IMG/VR virus record: IMGVR_UViG_3300046369_000533
Location: 1 to 51,165 of that record
Origin: a virus
DNA length: 51,165 nucleotides
Reading direction: 5' to 3' (one strand)
Program-made: the position numbers and the translations under genes
Notes under the pieces: model-generated
Seen by the model: the letters and a program-made list of their open reading frames with translations, nothing else
The model's database searches: none
What the model was told of the DNA's origin: nothing
Part shown: positions 33,237 to 40,773 of the stretch, in pieces
Numbering within the stretch: position 1 is the first letter of the stretch
Layout of the letters: every line of letters starts with the position of its first letter

Positions 33237-34169
33237 TTACTTAATACCAATTTTCATGTAATGATTTATTCCATTAATTTTTTGTACACCTGAATATAAT
33301 TCTGATGTCAATTGAAACTTACGATTGAATGCTATTGAACTTGAGAATGGCCTATGTACATTGTCGCCACCACTCCCAACTAAAACAACATACCGATTGG
33401 TTGGAATCATCCCCCACCAACTTTCATAGTCTTCAATATTACTAATGTTGGTATTAATAATAATATTTGGAATTTCATTAAATGGTTCACTTATACTTCC
33501 GTCCGGTAAAGTAGTTACAAATGTATTCTCAATATAATCTAGATTAAATATATCCTGTGTGGTAGATTTAAATTTCCAGTTTTGTAGCAATTCATCCTTC
33601 ATCATTGAATCTGCTGCGAATTGTCCCTCAGGGTGTAAATCAAAACTACGAATATTTTCAAATGTCAATGGACTATCCATAAGGCATGCTCCTATTAACC
33701 CAATACCACCATCTAAAATATAATTTGTTCCCAGATACTTTTTTGAAAATGCATTGGTCAACTGAGATATTACCCAACTGTGTACTGCGCCATTAGTTTC
33801 AGTAAGATATGATGTCATGTCTAAATTAGGAAAATCATATATCAAATCTTTAATTCTAGATACTAACTTGTTATTCTTCGAAACATTTATATTATTATAA
33901 TAAGCAAGGTAATCCATTGCACTCCTATAGTTACCAAGTTGCTGCGAAGGATTACTTTCTGTATATAAATTACTCATATATTGATAATCATACTTCTCTA
34001 CTTGCGAATTTACAGATACTATAACACTAGGAGCAGATACCGTTGCATCTGTTTCTTCAATTATAAGTGTTGGATTTGATCCGCTATTTAATTCATCATA
34101 TAGAACTGCGTTTGATTTTGTAATATTTGTTTTTCTTCTTGCTACTCTTTTGTTTCTAACATTACTCAT
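33237..34169 (-). CDS. Class I methyltransferase-like protein, longer paralogue
   Basis: A 310-residue paralogue of the methyltransferase downstream. The core motifs are ILDGGIGLIGACLM and IRSFDLHPEGQFAAD, and the ending is YMKIGIK. It has about 60 more N-terminal residues, basic at first (NVRNKRVARRKT), then low-complexity. I chose ATG 34169, which overlaps the upstream stop by 8 bases. A TTG at 34181 would extend it by four residues without a ribosome site. It sits between a glycosyltransferase-like gene and its paralogue, consistent with methylation of a glycan or modified protein (inference). Confidence 0.75.
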   Translation of the reverse strand: MSNVRNKRVARRKTNITKSNAVLYDELNSGSNPTLIIEETDATVSAPSVIVSVNSQVEKYDYQYMSNLYTESNPSQQLGNYRSAMDYLAYYNNINVSKNNKLVSRIKDLIYDFPNLDMTSYLTETNGAVHSWVISQLTNAFSKKYLGTNYILDGGIGLIGACLMDSPLTFENIRSFDLHPEGQFAADSMMKDELLQNWKFKSTTQDIFNLDYIENTFVTTLPDGSISEPFNEIPNIIINTNISNIEDYESWWGMIPTNRYVVLVGSGGDNVHRPFSSSIAFNRKFQLTSELYSGVQKINGINHYMKIGIK

Positions 34170-35253
34170 AATATCTATCAAACCTTTCTTTTAACCATGT
34201 ATAATCATTTATTTTATTTAATTCTATGATGTTTTCTTTATTTTTTTCACCATAATCGCTACCTTCGATTGCTCCTGCTATAGCATATTCGCCATATGGT
34301 TTACCTTGTCCCACTCGCGTCCAGGTCTGTAGCCTGTCATTGGTTTCACTATTAACCTGCCCTTTAATAATCTTACTAGACAACTTAGTACATTCTCTAA
34401 AAGCACTTTTCCAAGTGTTAAAAGGATCAGTGTTAAAATTAGTTATGTTAGATATCTCTGGCATCAATTTAAAATTATCTGATATACTGGTAGTAAAATC
34501 TATATTCCAGTCACTTGCATTGCGTAATAAATCAGTTGGAAATAGTTTAACACCGCCATAACCATAAACCAAATCATTCACTGGGTTTTTAGATTTCCAT
34601 ACGTGTACTACTTCCCTATCCCATATGGGAGCATAATAATCAAAATTAAAATCATCAGTGATTATTGCATCTGCATCTATCACATAAAACATATCAGTTT
34701 CGGCAACAAATGCTGCTTTTTGATGTGCATTAAAAATTCCAGTGACACCGTGTACTCTTTTCGCAAAAGGAAATCTTTTTAATATTATCTGATAGTTGGC
34801 ATCTGCAAATTCTTCATCATAACTTAAATAAATTATATCATGTTGTTTATCGACTATTTCATATTTAAAAGTATCGTGTTGAATATATTCACCAGATAAT
34901 ATACATATACCACCTGTAATCGTATCAATATCATAATTTTTATGTATCAATTTAACACTGATGTCATTACCGTATTCATTTCTAACACCAGTGCTCCATA
35001 TATGAGGAAGTTCCTTGTCCCATTCAGTAGGCTTAAAATTCCAATCAAAATCCTGTATAGTTATTTCACTGTCAATTACCCAATAGTATTCAGTATTAAC
35101 ACGCTTTTTTATTTCTGTATATAAACTGTTTATATCAGATAAGTCATTTAATTTTACTAACTGGGCATTCGGAATTTTTTCCAAGACTGTTTTATAACGT
35201 TCAATTAAATGAACAGATAAGTCATCAGTTATGAAAAAACAATCGTATGCCAT
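34162..35253 (-). CDS. GT-A-like glycosyltransferase with internal duplication
   Basis: A 363-residue protein made of two similar halves. The first has YYWVIDSEITIQDFDWNF followed by a WDKELPHIWST segment. The second has MFYVIDADAIITDDFNFDY followed by WDREVVHVWKS. The second copy carries the DxD-like metal motif (IDADA) and the KRVHGVTGIFNAHQKAA segment. The first copy has lost the second Asp. The protein at 46942 matches only the second half. This looks like a nucleotide-sugar transferase whose first domain may be structural. Donor and acceptor are unknown. Confidence 0.72.
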   Translation of the reverse strand: MAYDCFFITDDLSVHLIERYKTVLEKIPNAQLVKLNDLSDINSLYTEIKKRVNTEYYWVIDSEITIQDFDWNFKPTEWDKELPHIWSTGVRNEYGNDISVKLIHKNYDIDTITGGICILSGEYIQHDTFKYEIVDKQHDIIYLSYDEEFADANYQIILKRFPFAKRVHGVTGIFNAHQKAAFVAETDMFYVIDADAIITDDFNFDYYAPIWDREVVHVWKSKNPVNDLVYGYGGVKLFPTDLLRNASDWNIDFTTSISDNFKLMPEISNITNFNTDPFNTWKSAFRECTKLSSKIIKGQVNSETNDRLQTWTRVGQGKPYGEYAIAGAIEGSDYGEKNKENIIELNKINDYTWLKERFDRYYE

Positions 35254-35291
35254 AGGTAACCTATAATTATAATTAATGCTATTATAACAGA

Positions 35292-36824
35292 TTAATCGTC
35301 AGATGTAAAGACTTTTATATCATAATGCTTAGAAAATTCTTGGGCATCATTTAAATCATTGACAATTGGTTGACCTTTAATATTTAATGACGTATTAACT
35401 AGCATAGGACAACCAGTCTTTTCTTTAAACTTGGACAACAATGTATATAACTCTGGATGCTGTTGTTTATTAACTGTCTGCACCCGTGAGGTCCCATCTG
35501 CGTGTATGATTGCAGGGAAATCAAGCGGATACTTGCACTTAGCAACGAATTGCATATAAGGTGAACTATTAATGTTTTCTGGCATTATGAAGTAATCGTG
35601 TACATCTTCTTCTAGTATCATAGGCGCGAATGGTCTAAACTTTTGCCTACGTTTGATTTCATTCATACGGTCTTTAATTGTGTCTCCGCGAGGATCAGCA
35701 GTTAGAGTACGATTACCTAATGCACGTGGACCAAACTCTGCACGACCATTTGCAATGCCAATGATATCACCATTAAGTAATGCATTCAATGCTTTCTCTA
35801 CTGGATAACTACCTTCAATGTTATGCCCTAGATAAGGGGTTTCCCATTTGATTCTTGTATCGAAAAACTTTTGTGATGCACCGATACAACTACCAGCATC
35901 GCCAGGATTAGGCATAATCCAAACATTTTTAAATCTTTCTGTTATTAAACTATTTGCACTACAATTAAGAGCGCACCCACCCATCAATACTAAGTTAGTA
36001 CTGAATGTTGTCTTTTTAATATCATCTATAATTACAGATAACATTTGTGTGTATATTTCTTGTGTTGCTGCAGCAATATCATAATGATCTTGTTCAGTTA
36101 TTAATTCAGGTAAAAAATCTTTACACCCACGATGCAGATTCTTTTTTAGGTTGACCACATGGTATAATTTACTACTATGATCATTTAATACTATTCCAAA
36201 TTCATCATACATATGTTGAATTATAGTTTTATTATTAACTTCTCTATTAATATCGCCATACGCTGCCATACCCATAAGAATATATTCATCTTCCTGCGGT
36301 TTTAATCCTAGTCTATCAGTCATTGCACTATAGAATAATCCGACACTGGCTGGATATGCTTGCGAATAATATTGCACAAGATTATCATTTTTGCCACGCC
36401 ATATGCTCAATGTTTCCAATTCACCTATGCTATCTATCACTGCAATAGCCGCATCATTAAATGGACTTGTAAAATACCCACTTGCAGCATGTGTATAATG
36501 GTGTGATTGATATACTATAGGAATATCTTTTAATTGTTCAAAGTTTTTTAAATAATTACCTGGCAATTCTTTTAAATCAAATGCAAGTGAATATTGTCCT
36601 GCAATCAACTGTCTCCATTTTTTAATAAGTGGCTTCTCATACCACGCTATTACATCAGGCTTACCATATGATAAGGCTTCTTGAATTATTTCTGCATTCA
36701 AGTTAGGGTCATTTTTTATTTTAGAATAGCGTTCACTATGACTGGCAAAAAGAATTTTGCCATCACAAATGACGCTGACCGCAGCATCATGGTTTAACGC
36801 ACCTGATATTCCTAGTACAATCAT
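35292..36824 (-). CDS. Carbamoyltransferase (NodU/TobZ family)
   Basis: A 510-residue enzyme that transfers a carbamoyl group from carbamoyl phosphate, via carbamoyl-AMP, to a sugar hydroxyl. The N-terminal Kae1-like domain begins VLGISGALNHDAAVSV and has QSHHYTHAASGYFTSPF near 105-121 and LMGGCALNCSANS near 275. The C-terminal YrdC-like domain has NGRAEFGPRALGNRTLTADPR near 359-379. Length is slightly short for the family (about 550-600). Known members decorate Nod factors and aminoglycosides. Here it suggests a carbamoylated sugar as part of the island's product. Its ATG overlaps the stop of the tiny gene upstream (ATGA). Confidence 0.95.
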   Translation of the reverse strand: MIVLGISGALNHDAAVSVICDGKILFASHSERYSKIKNDPNLNAEIIQEALSYGKPDVIAWYEKPLIKKWRQLIAGQYSLAFDLKELPGNYLKNFEQLKDIPIVYQSHHYTHAASGYFTSPFNDAAIAVIDSIGELETLSIWRGKNDNLVQYYSQAYPASVGLFYSAMTDRLGLKPQEDEYILMGMAAYGDINREVNNKTIIQHMYDEFGIVLNDHSSKLYHVVNLKKNLHRGCKDFLPELITEQDHYDIAAATQEIYTQMLSVIIDDIKKTTFSTNLVLMGGCALNCSANSLITERFKNVWIMPNPGDAGSCIGASQKFFDTRIKWETPYLGHNIEGSYPVEKALNALLNGDIIGIANGRAEFGPRALGNRTLTADPRGDTIKDRMNEIKRRQKFRPFAPMILEEDVHDYFIMPENINSSPYMQFVAKCKYPLDFPAIIHADGTSRVQTVNKQQHPELYTLLSKFKEKTGCPMLVNTSLNIKGQPIVNDLNDAQEFSKHYDIKVFTSDD

Positions 36825-36934
36825 TTGTAAATGAACGGATCACGCTTACGAAGTTCGTCTAGTCGTTTTTTTAATTTCTTTTTATCTTTATATCGTGTAT
36901 ACGGATACATTATTATTTGCCATATTTTTTTCAT
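36821..36934 (-). CDS. Tiny basic protein coupled to the carbamoyltransferase
   Basis: A 37-residue protein, MKKIWQIIMYPYTRYKDK at its start and ELRKRDPFIYK at its end, with a run of Lys/Arg between. It fills exactly the gap between two genes, starts 3 bases after the upstream stop and ends in an ATGA overlap with the carbamoyltransferase start. The tight fit argues that it is translated. Its hydrophobic, then strongly basic make-up suggests association with a membrane or nucleic acid. Function unknown. Confidence 0.7.
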   Translation of the reverse strand: MKKIWQIIMYPYTRYKDKKKLKKRLDELRKRDPFIYK

Positions 36935-36936
36935 TT

Positions 36937-37194
36937 TTAAAATATTCCCATATTTACTAGTGTTATTAATATTATTACAGTAAAAACTTTTACTATGAAC
37001 ATTTTACCTATACCTTTTCCGGTATCTTTAACTGCTGGTCGCCAAGTTTCCCATCTGCCTATTTTTTTCCATTCTTCTTTAGATGTCCATAACCCGCCCA
37101 CATGTTTGAGCCACTGTTTGAAGGTTTTGTCATCATGTTTCTTACGTTCAGTATGCCACGCATCTAATATTTCAAAAATAGTCTTAATTCCCAT
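36937..37194 (-). CDS. Small protein with C-terminal membrane segment
   Basis: An 85-residue protein. The first 60 residues are Trp- and Lys-rich (WLKHVGGLWTSKEEWKKIGRWETW). The last 20 (FIVKVFTVIILITLVNMGIF) form a membrane span, giving a tail-anchored layout. I chose ATG 37194. An in-frame ATG at 37227 would overlap the upstream gene by 23 bases. It is followed by the tiny basic protein and the carbamoyltransferase and may anchor island enzymes to the membrane (speculative). Confidence 0.68.
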   Translation of the reverse strand: MGIKTIFEILDAWHTERKKHDDKTFKQWLKHVGGLWTSKEEWKKIGRWETWRPAVKDTGKGIGKMFIVKVFTVIILITLVNMGIF

Positions 37195-37204
37195 GTTATC
37201 ATTC

Positions 37205-37477
37205 TCAATTAACGTAATGTATTTCAAACCATCCTAGCATAACTTTACCATCTTCCGGAGTAGCGTTAAACCATTCTCCCTTAACTCTTTTGTGTGCATA
37301 TTCCTTATGCAATGTTTTTTCTAAATTTCTAACTTCTTTTTCTTCTACTAAGATAGTATCAATTAGTTGAAGTTTGTTGGGATTTCCTGTTTGTAATGTC
37401 TTCAATCTTTTTTCTGGATTATTGCTGAAACCAAACTTACATAAATCTTTGCCATCTGATATGCAATATATATACAT
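37205..37477 (-). CDS. GIY-YIG/T5orf172-like nuclease domain protein
   Basis: A 90-residue protein with MYIYCISDGKDLCKFGFSNNPEKRLKTLQ, the GIY-YIG-like core of the T5orf172/MUG113 family (Y-I/Y-I, then K-x-G-x-S-x2-P-x2-R). RNLEKTLHKEYAHKRVKGEWFN supplies the conserved helix with Glu. The active-site Tyr, Arg and Glu all have candidates. It may be a mobile or DNA-processing nuclease that entered the island, since no other DNA enzyme lies nearby. It overlaps the SGNH gene upstream by one base. Confidence 0.82.
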   Translation of the reverse strand: MYIYCISDGKDLCKFGFSNNPEKRLKTLQTGNPNKLQLIDTILVEEKEVRNLEKTLHKEYAHKRVKGEWFNATPEDGKVMLGWFEIHYVN

Positions 37478-38208
37478 TATCCATTGCCTTCACGTGTTCG
37501 TTTAATATCATCGAATATGATGTTAGCCCAGTCTTTATGTGCTACATCATTGGGATGTAGAAATTTTTCATCGCCCTCTGTATTATAATATAGTTCTTTA
37601 TCATACATGTAAGTAAAGAATGTTTGTTCTTCATATAGATGCCGCATATCAATTTGTTTCATAACATTCTCCATCTCGTAAGTCTTACATATTTCAGAAA
37701 ATCTGGTGGGATCAATCAGATTGGGTGTTAGGTTTAAAGAGTTAAATAATACATATTCTAGTTCTGCATTTTTTAAAAAGTTCTGCAGTGTAATAACATT
37801 AATAAGATATTGGTGAAAGTCATATACAGGTGACCAGAAATGTTTCATATATAATGCATTCAGTTTCTTTAAATCATCATTTGTACTAGCATCTAGTCTT
37901 ATATTGCCATGATATTCAATCGCAGGAATATTATGTATTAATAAATTTTTATCTTCAATAAAATGTTCTTTTCTATTTGGTGTTGTTAATCCAATTGCAA
38001 CAAATGGACGTTCACCATTAGCAAGCATATCACTTATTGTTTTAATTGCTGTGCGAACAATATAGAAATTAGAAACGCCTCTATCTGCCTCGGTTTGTGT
38101 TTGTTTTCTATCAAATCCTAATAGTTCTGCCAATTCATAAGGCCAAGCATTTTCTTTATTTGCTAGTCCAGTGCCGTATGTAAAACTACATCCATTTGCA
38201 TATAACAT
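37477..38208 (-). CDS. SGNH-type hydrolase (2 of 3)
   Basis: A 243-residue protein beginning MLYANGCSFTYGTG with S8 as likely nucleophile. A Gly/Asn block is less clear, and FLHPNDVAHKDWA near the end gives the catalytic His region. It resembles the phage SGNH proteins at 25336 and 40774 in motif order but is otherwise divergent. No signal peptide. AAGGA lies ahead of the ATG, and a GATAAATA box is 33 bases upstream on the same strand. It heads the minus-strand run down to the carbamoyltransferase. Confidence 0.8.
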   Translation of the reverse strand: MLYANGCSFTYGTGLANKENAWPYELAELLGFDRKQTQTEADRGVSNFYIVRTAIKTISDMLANGERPFVAIGLTTPNRKEHFIEDKNLLIHNIPAIEYHGNIRLDASTNDDLKKLNALYMKHFWSPVYDFHQYLINVITLQNFLKNAELEYVLFNSLNLTPNLIDPTRFSEICKTYEMENVMKQIDMRHLYEEQTFFTYMYDKELYYNTEGDEKFLHPNDVAHKDWANIIFDDIKRTREGNG

Positions 38209-38241
38209 ATTTTATATATCCTTCTTTATTATATTCGTAGT

Positions 38242-38249
38242 TATTTATC
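38242..38249 (-). promoter_or_regulatory. Possible T4-late-type promoter box
   Basis: GATAAATA on the minus strand, 33 bases before the SGNH gene start at 38208, with an AAGGA ribosome site between. It faces away from the early-type promoter at 38262. Confidence 0.42.
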
Positions 38250-38261
38250 CTGATAAAAGGG

Positions 38262-38290
38262 TTGACATTATAGACGAATCACTTTATAAA
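38262..38290 (+). promoter_or_regulatory. sigma70-like promoter with ACGAATCA block, copy A
   Basis: TTGACA at 38262-38267, 17 bases, TATAAA at 38285-38290. About 45 bases, including ACGAATCA in the spacer and GTATAAGTTAG after the -10 box, are nearly repeated at 38544. Confidence 0.82.
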
Positions 38291-38318
38291 GATGGTATAA
38301 GTTAGATAGGAAATCATC

Positions 38319-38516
38319 ATGCATAAGAAAAACAGTTATTTCTTCAAAACAAAAGAAGAGGCTATTTCATATATCGAAGGTTTCAATACAAAAGAAACTG
38401 GGCGTCCAGACCGTGACACTTACATTCGTGGTCCATTTACACACGATAGTGGGCATGATGTTGGCGATCCAAATCGCCAAGTTGGATTTGTTGTACACGT
38501 AGAAAAATATAGTTGA
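38319..38516 (+). CDS. Small protein of unknown function
   Basis: A 65-residue protein, rich in charged and aromatic residues. It starts with a YFFKTKEEAISYIEGF helix-like segment and ends in GFVVHVEKY. No family recognised. It is a single-gene unit on its own promoter in a plus-strand insert within the minus-strand island, with TAGGAAA as ribosome site. Confidence 0.72.
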   Translation: MHKKNSYFFKTKEEAISYIEGFNTKETGRPDRDTYIRGPFTHDSGHDVGDPNRQVGFVVHVEKYS

Positions 38517-38543
38517 GGATGATTAAGATATATCAAAAAACTA

Positions 38544-38572
38544 TTGACAATGTAAACGAATCAGTTTATAAA
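38544..38572 (+). promoter_or_regulatory. sigma70-like promoter with ACGAATCA block, copy B
   Basis: TTGACA at 38544-38549, 17 bases, TATAAA at 38567-38572. Near-duplicate of the promoter at 38262. It drives the three genes from 38606 to 39710. Confidence 0.82.
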
Positions 38573-38605
38573 GATAGTATAAGTTAGTTAGTTAAGGAGA
38601 ACAGT

Positions 38606-38758
38606 ATGTGGTCAGTATCAGCAAAAAACTTTGGTGAAAATGCAGATAGTATGCATGTCAGTGGGTTATCATATGACAATGCACGTGCACTACATTCCAA
38701 TCTTAGCAACAGTGGCGAATGGGCTGAAGTTCGTAGTTATAAAGTAGAGGCGTCTTAA
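38606..38758 (+). CDS. Small protein of unknown function (50 residues)
   Basis: A 50-residue protein beginning MWSVSAKNFGENADSMHV. It includes a segment YDNARALHSNLSNSGEWAEVRSY that resembles short phage proteins with one helix and strands. AAGGAGA lies 8 bases before the ATG, and a strong promoter lies upstream. The stop overlaps the next start (TAATG). These signals make it a secure gene despite its size. Function unknown. Confidence 0.78.
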   Translation: MWSVSAKNFGENADSMHVSGLSYDNARALHSNLSNSGEWAEVRSYKVEAS

Positions 38759-38961
38759 TGTATATGGCATCAACATTTAATAGTTTTTACAATGATATGA
38801 TTGGATTAATCAGCATTGAAGATAATAAAAAAGAAGATGGTTCTATTGAATGGAATTTTGTTGATAGTGATCTTTTTGAAAAATGGCAAGTTATCTTAGA
38901 CGGAGAAACATACTCTGAATATTTTGATCGTGCAGCAGATGTAGTGGAAAAGATTCAATGA
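38758..38961 (+). CDS. Small acidic protein of unknown function
   Basis: A 67-residue acidic protein (WNFVDSDLFEKWQVILDG). Its start overlaps the previous stop by one base and its stop overlaps the next start by four. ATG 38764 is an alternative start two codons in. It is translated as part of a three-gene chain. No family recognised. Confidence 0.72.
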   Translation: MYMASTFNSFYNDMIGLISIEDNKKEDGSIEWNFVDSDLFEKWQVILDGETYSEYFDRAADVVEKIQ

Positions 38962-39710
38962 TTGATCCAATTAAATTTTGTAATCCAGAATTAAAAGAAA
39001 ATGGTGCTTATGTTAAACCAAAAACAAAACAAGAAGTTCTTGCTTTGGCAATTGCAGCACAACGTATTAACGGCGAATATTTAAAACGTGGTGGAAAGTC
39101 TGACTTTGTTATTAGAATCGAAGATGGTGAAAAAGTCCAGCGTTATACCCGTATTAAAGAAAGTAATCGCCATGTTATCCAAACATTAGAAGAAGTAGTT
39201 CCAAATATTCTAGAAGATACTGAGTTATTGAATGAATCACAATCAATGCTTGATAGTCTGAATATGGAATTTATGTTCAAAGTTCTGGGTGATAATATGA
39301 ATGATTTTGAAACCAGCATCCATGAATTTCTGGCTGAGAATGATGATGAATTATATATTCAAAAACATATGGGCATTATCGCTTTTATTCCAGAATATGT
39401 AAAACGTGATACTAATAAAAAAGAATTAGAAGAACGTTCGGTTGGTTCTGAATACATTGGAAGTAAAGGTGATAAAGTTACTATAGATATTGAGATTATT
39501 TCTAAACGTCAGGCAACTGCTTGGGCTGGATGGAATGTAAATGCTATAACACCTGATTCCGGAAATCGTGTTTCATTCTTTACTACAAAAGATGAATTAT
39601 CAGAAATAACAGGTGTTTTTAGTATCACTGCAAAAGTCAAAGATTGTAGCACAGTTTGGGGCAATTCAGATATCAAGGAGACCCGTTTGAACTATGTGAA
39701 GATTATTTAA
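38958..39710 (+). CDS. Phage protein with possible OB-fold C-terminal domain
   Basis: A 250-residue protein. The N-terminal 150 residues are helical and charged. The C-terminal domain (about 160-250) has a strand pattern SVGSEYIGSKGDKVTIDIEII, NRVSFFTTKD, GVFSITAKVKDC and ETRLNYVKI. This is the order seen in small OB-fold-like domains of many phage proteins. Nucleic-acid binding is possible but not shown. It ends the plus-strand insert and converges with the next minus-strand gene over only 9 bases, with no visible terminator. Confidence 0.68.
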   Translation: MIDPIKFCNPELKENGAYVKPKTKQEVLALAIAAQRINGEYLKRGGKSDFVIRIEDGEKVQRYTRIKESNRHVIQTLEEVVPNILEDTELLNESQSMLDSLNMEFMFKVLGDNMNDFETSIHEFLAENDDELYIQKHMGIIAFIPEYVKRDTNKKELEERSVGSEYIGSKGDKVTIDIEIISKRQATAWAGWNVNAITPDSGNRVSFFTTKDELSEITGVFSITAKVKDCSTVWGNSDIKETRLNYVKII

Positions 39711-39719
39711 ATACAGCAA

Positions 39720-40172
39720 TCATCTCACCCAAATACTCCCGGATCCGCTCCCTGAAAAGCTTTGGAACAGCCCATTGAAGGTTAATTCTGATGACCCATA
39801 CGAAAAAAATGTATCACCACAATCTCCACAACCAAAAGATATACTTCCCATTTTTTGATGTATAGTAATTGGATTGCTATTCAAGTGCAATGATATAAGA
39901 TTACTGTATGGAATATTTACGGCTGTTTCCACTGCATTGAATTCATATGCGTTAGTTAAATATTGGATGTGAGGGTAATCCAACCATTGATTTTTAACAC
40001 CATCAAAATCATTTGCTAGTACTTTAAAGTTATAATATTCATCGCTTCGCATTAAATTTATATCATCATCTGATATTTTTACACCATCTACTGCATTTTG
40101 GTTCAAGTGTAATCTAGAATCACTACTCACAACTACAACGCAACGCCACCCATCTATTTCTTCATATAACAT
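39720..40172 (-). CDS. Unknown protein with Gly/Ser/Cys-rich C-terminus
   Basis: A 150-residue protein. The first 100 residues look folded (strand-rich, acidic). The last 40 change character: SISFGCGDCGDTFFSYG, then a segment ending SGSGSGSIWVR. The switch to a small-residue and Cys-rich tail resembles a flexible or modified tail, and it overlaps the oxygenase gene upstream by 11 bases. A substrate role for island enzymes is possible but unproven. It could also be a small virion protein. No family recognised. Confidence 0.65.
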   Translation of the reverse strand: MLYEEIDGWRCVVVVSSDSRLHLNQNAVDGVKISDDDINLMRSDEYYNFKVLANDFDGVKNQWLDYPHIQYLTNAYEFNAVETAVNIPYSNLISLHLNSNPITIHQKMGSISFGCGDCGDTFFSYGSSELTFNGLFQSFSGSGSGSIWVR

Positions 40173-40773
40173 GTGTCACACTTATCCCGGATTTCCAATC
40201 AGCATAATGCATTTGACCAGGCTCCCATTTATGTGTTGCAAACACCAAAACTATACTATCTCTTTTTATATTGTGTTCTAACATATTAACACCGTGCCAC
40301 GTTCTCTTGTTGCACGGCGCAATAAGCATAGCACTGTTCATGGTATATGGTATCATTCTCACAGTTTTGTACTCTTTTGTACTCTCGTTTACTTCATATA
40401 CGGCAGTGCCTGCTTCAGGGTAATCATTATTATCAGCAAGATATATAGTGAAAGTAAAAATACGAGTTTCACCATCTTCATGTGGTTTTAAAGTGTAGCC
40501 TTTGCCGTGTGATTGCCAAAAAGCATATATGCTATTAATTGTATCACCGTTTAACGGCGCGCCAGTAAATTTTTCAATAACAGTGTCAAATACATCCGGA
40601 TCATTAAAATCATCTATCAACATTTTTTGTACTTCTTCCAATGGCGTAGATTTTAATAGTTTATAATATTCATCTGAGAATATATTTTCAATGTGCATCC
40701 ATTCATATGGTAATTTATTAATTTTAGACTTTTGCAATGCTGTAACAATATACTTGGTATTAATAGTAGTCAT
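40162..40773 (-). CDS. 2-oxoglutarate/Fe(II)-dependent oxygenase
   Basis: A 203-residue protein with the iron-binding facial triad of 2OG oxygenases: LKPHEDGE (H98, D100) and TWHGV (H160), plus R171 in IKRDSIVLVF for 2-oxoglutarate. The strand ETRIFTFTIYLADNND between them fits the prolyl-hydroxylase-like double-stranded helix. Such enzymes hydroxylate proteins, sugars or small molecules. It overlaps the Gly/Ser-rich protein gene by 11 bases and follows an SGNH gene directly, so all three are likely co-expressed. Confidence 0.88.
   Translation of the reverse strand: MTTINTKYIVTALQKSKINKLPYEWMHIENIFSDEYYKLLKSTPLEEVQKMLIDDFNDPDVFDTVIEKFTGAPLNGDTINSIYAFWQSHGKGYTLKPHEDGETRIFTFTIYLADNNDYPEAGTAVYEVNESTKEYKTVRMIPYTMNSAMLIAPCNKRTWHGVNMLEHNIKRDSIVLVFATHKWEPGQMHYADWKSGISVTHVI

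Noticed and set aside
39711-39719. A terminator between the convergent genes
   Set aside because: Only 9 bases separate the two stops and no hairpin with a T-run is visible.
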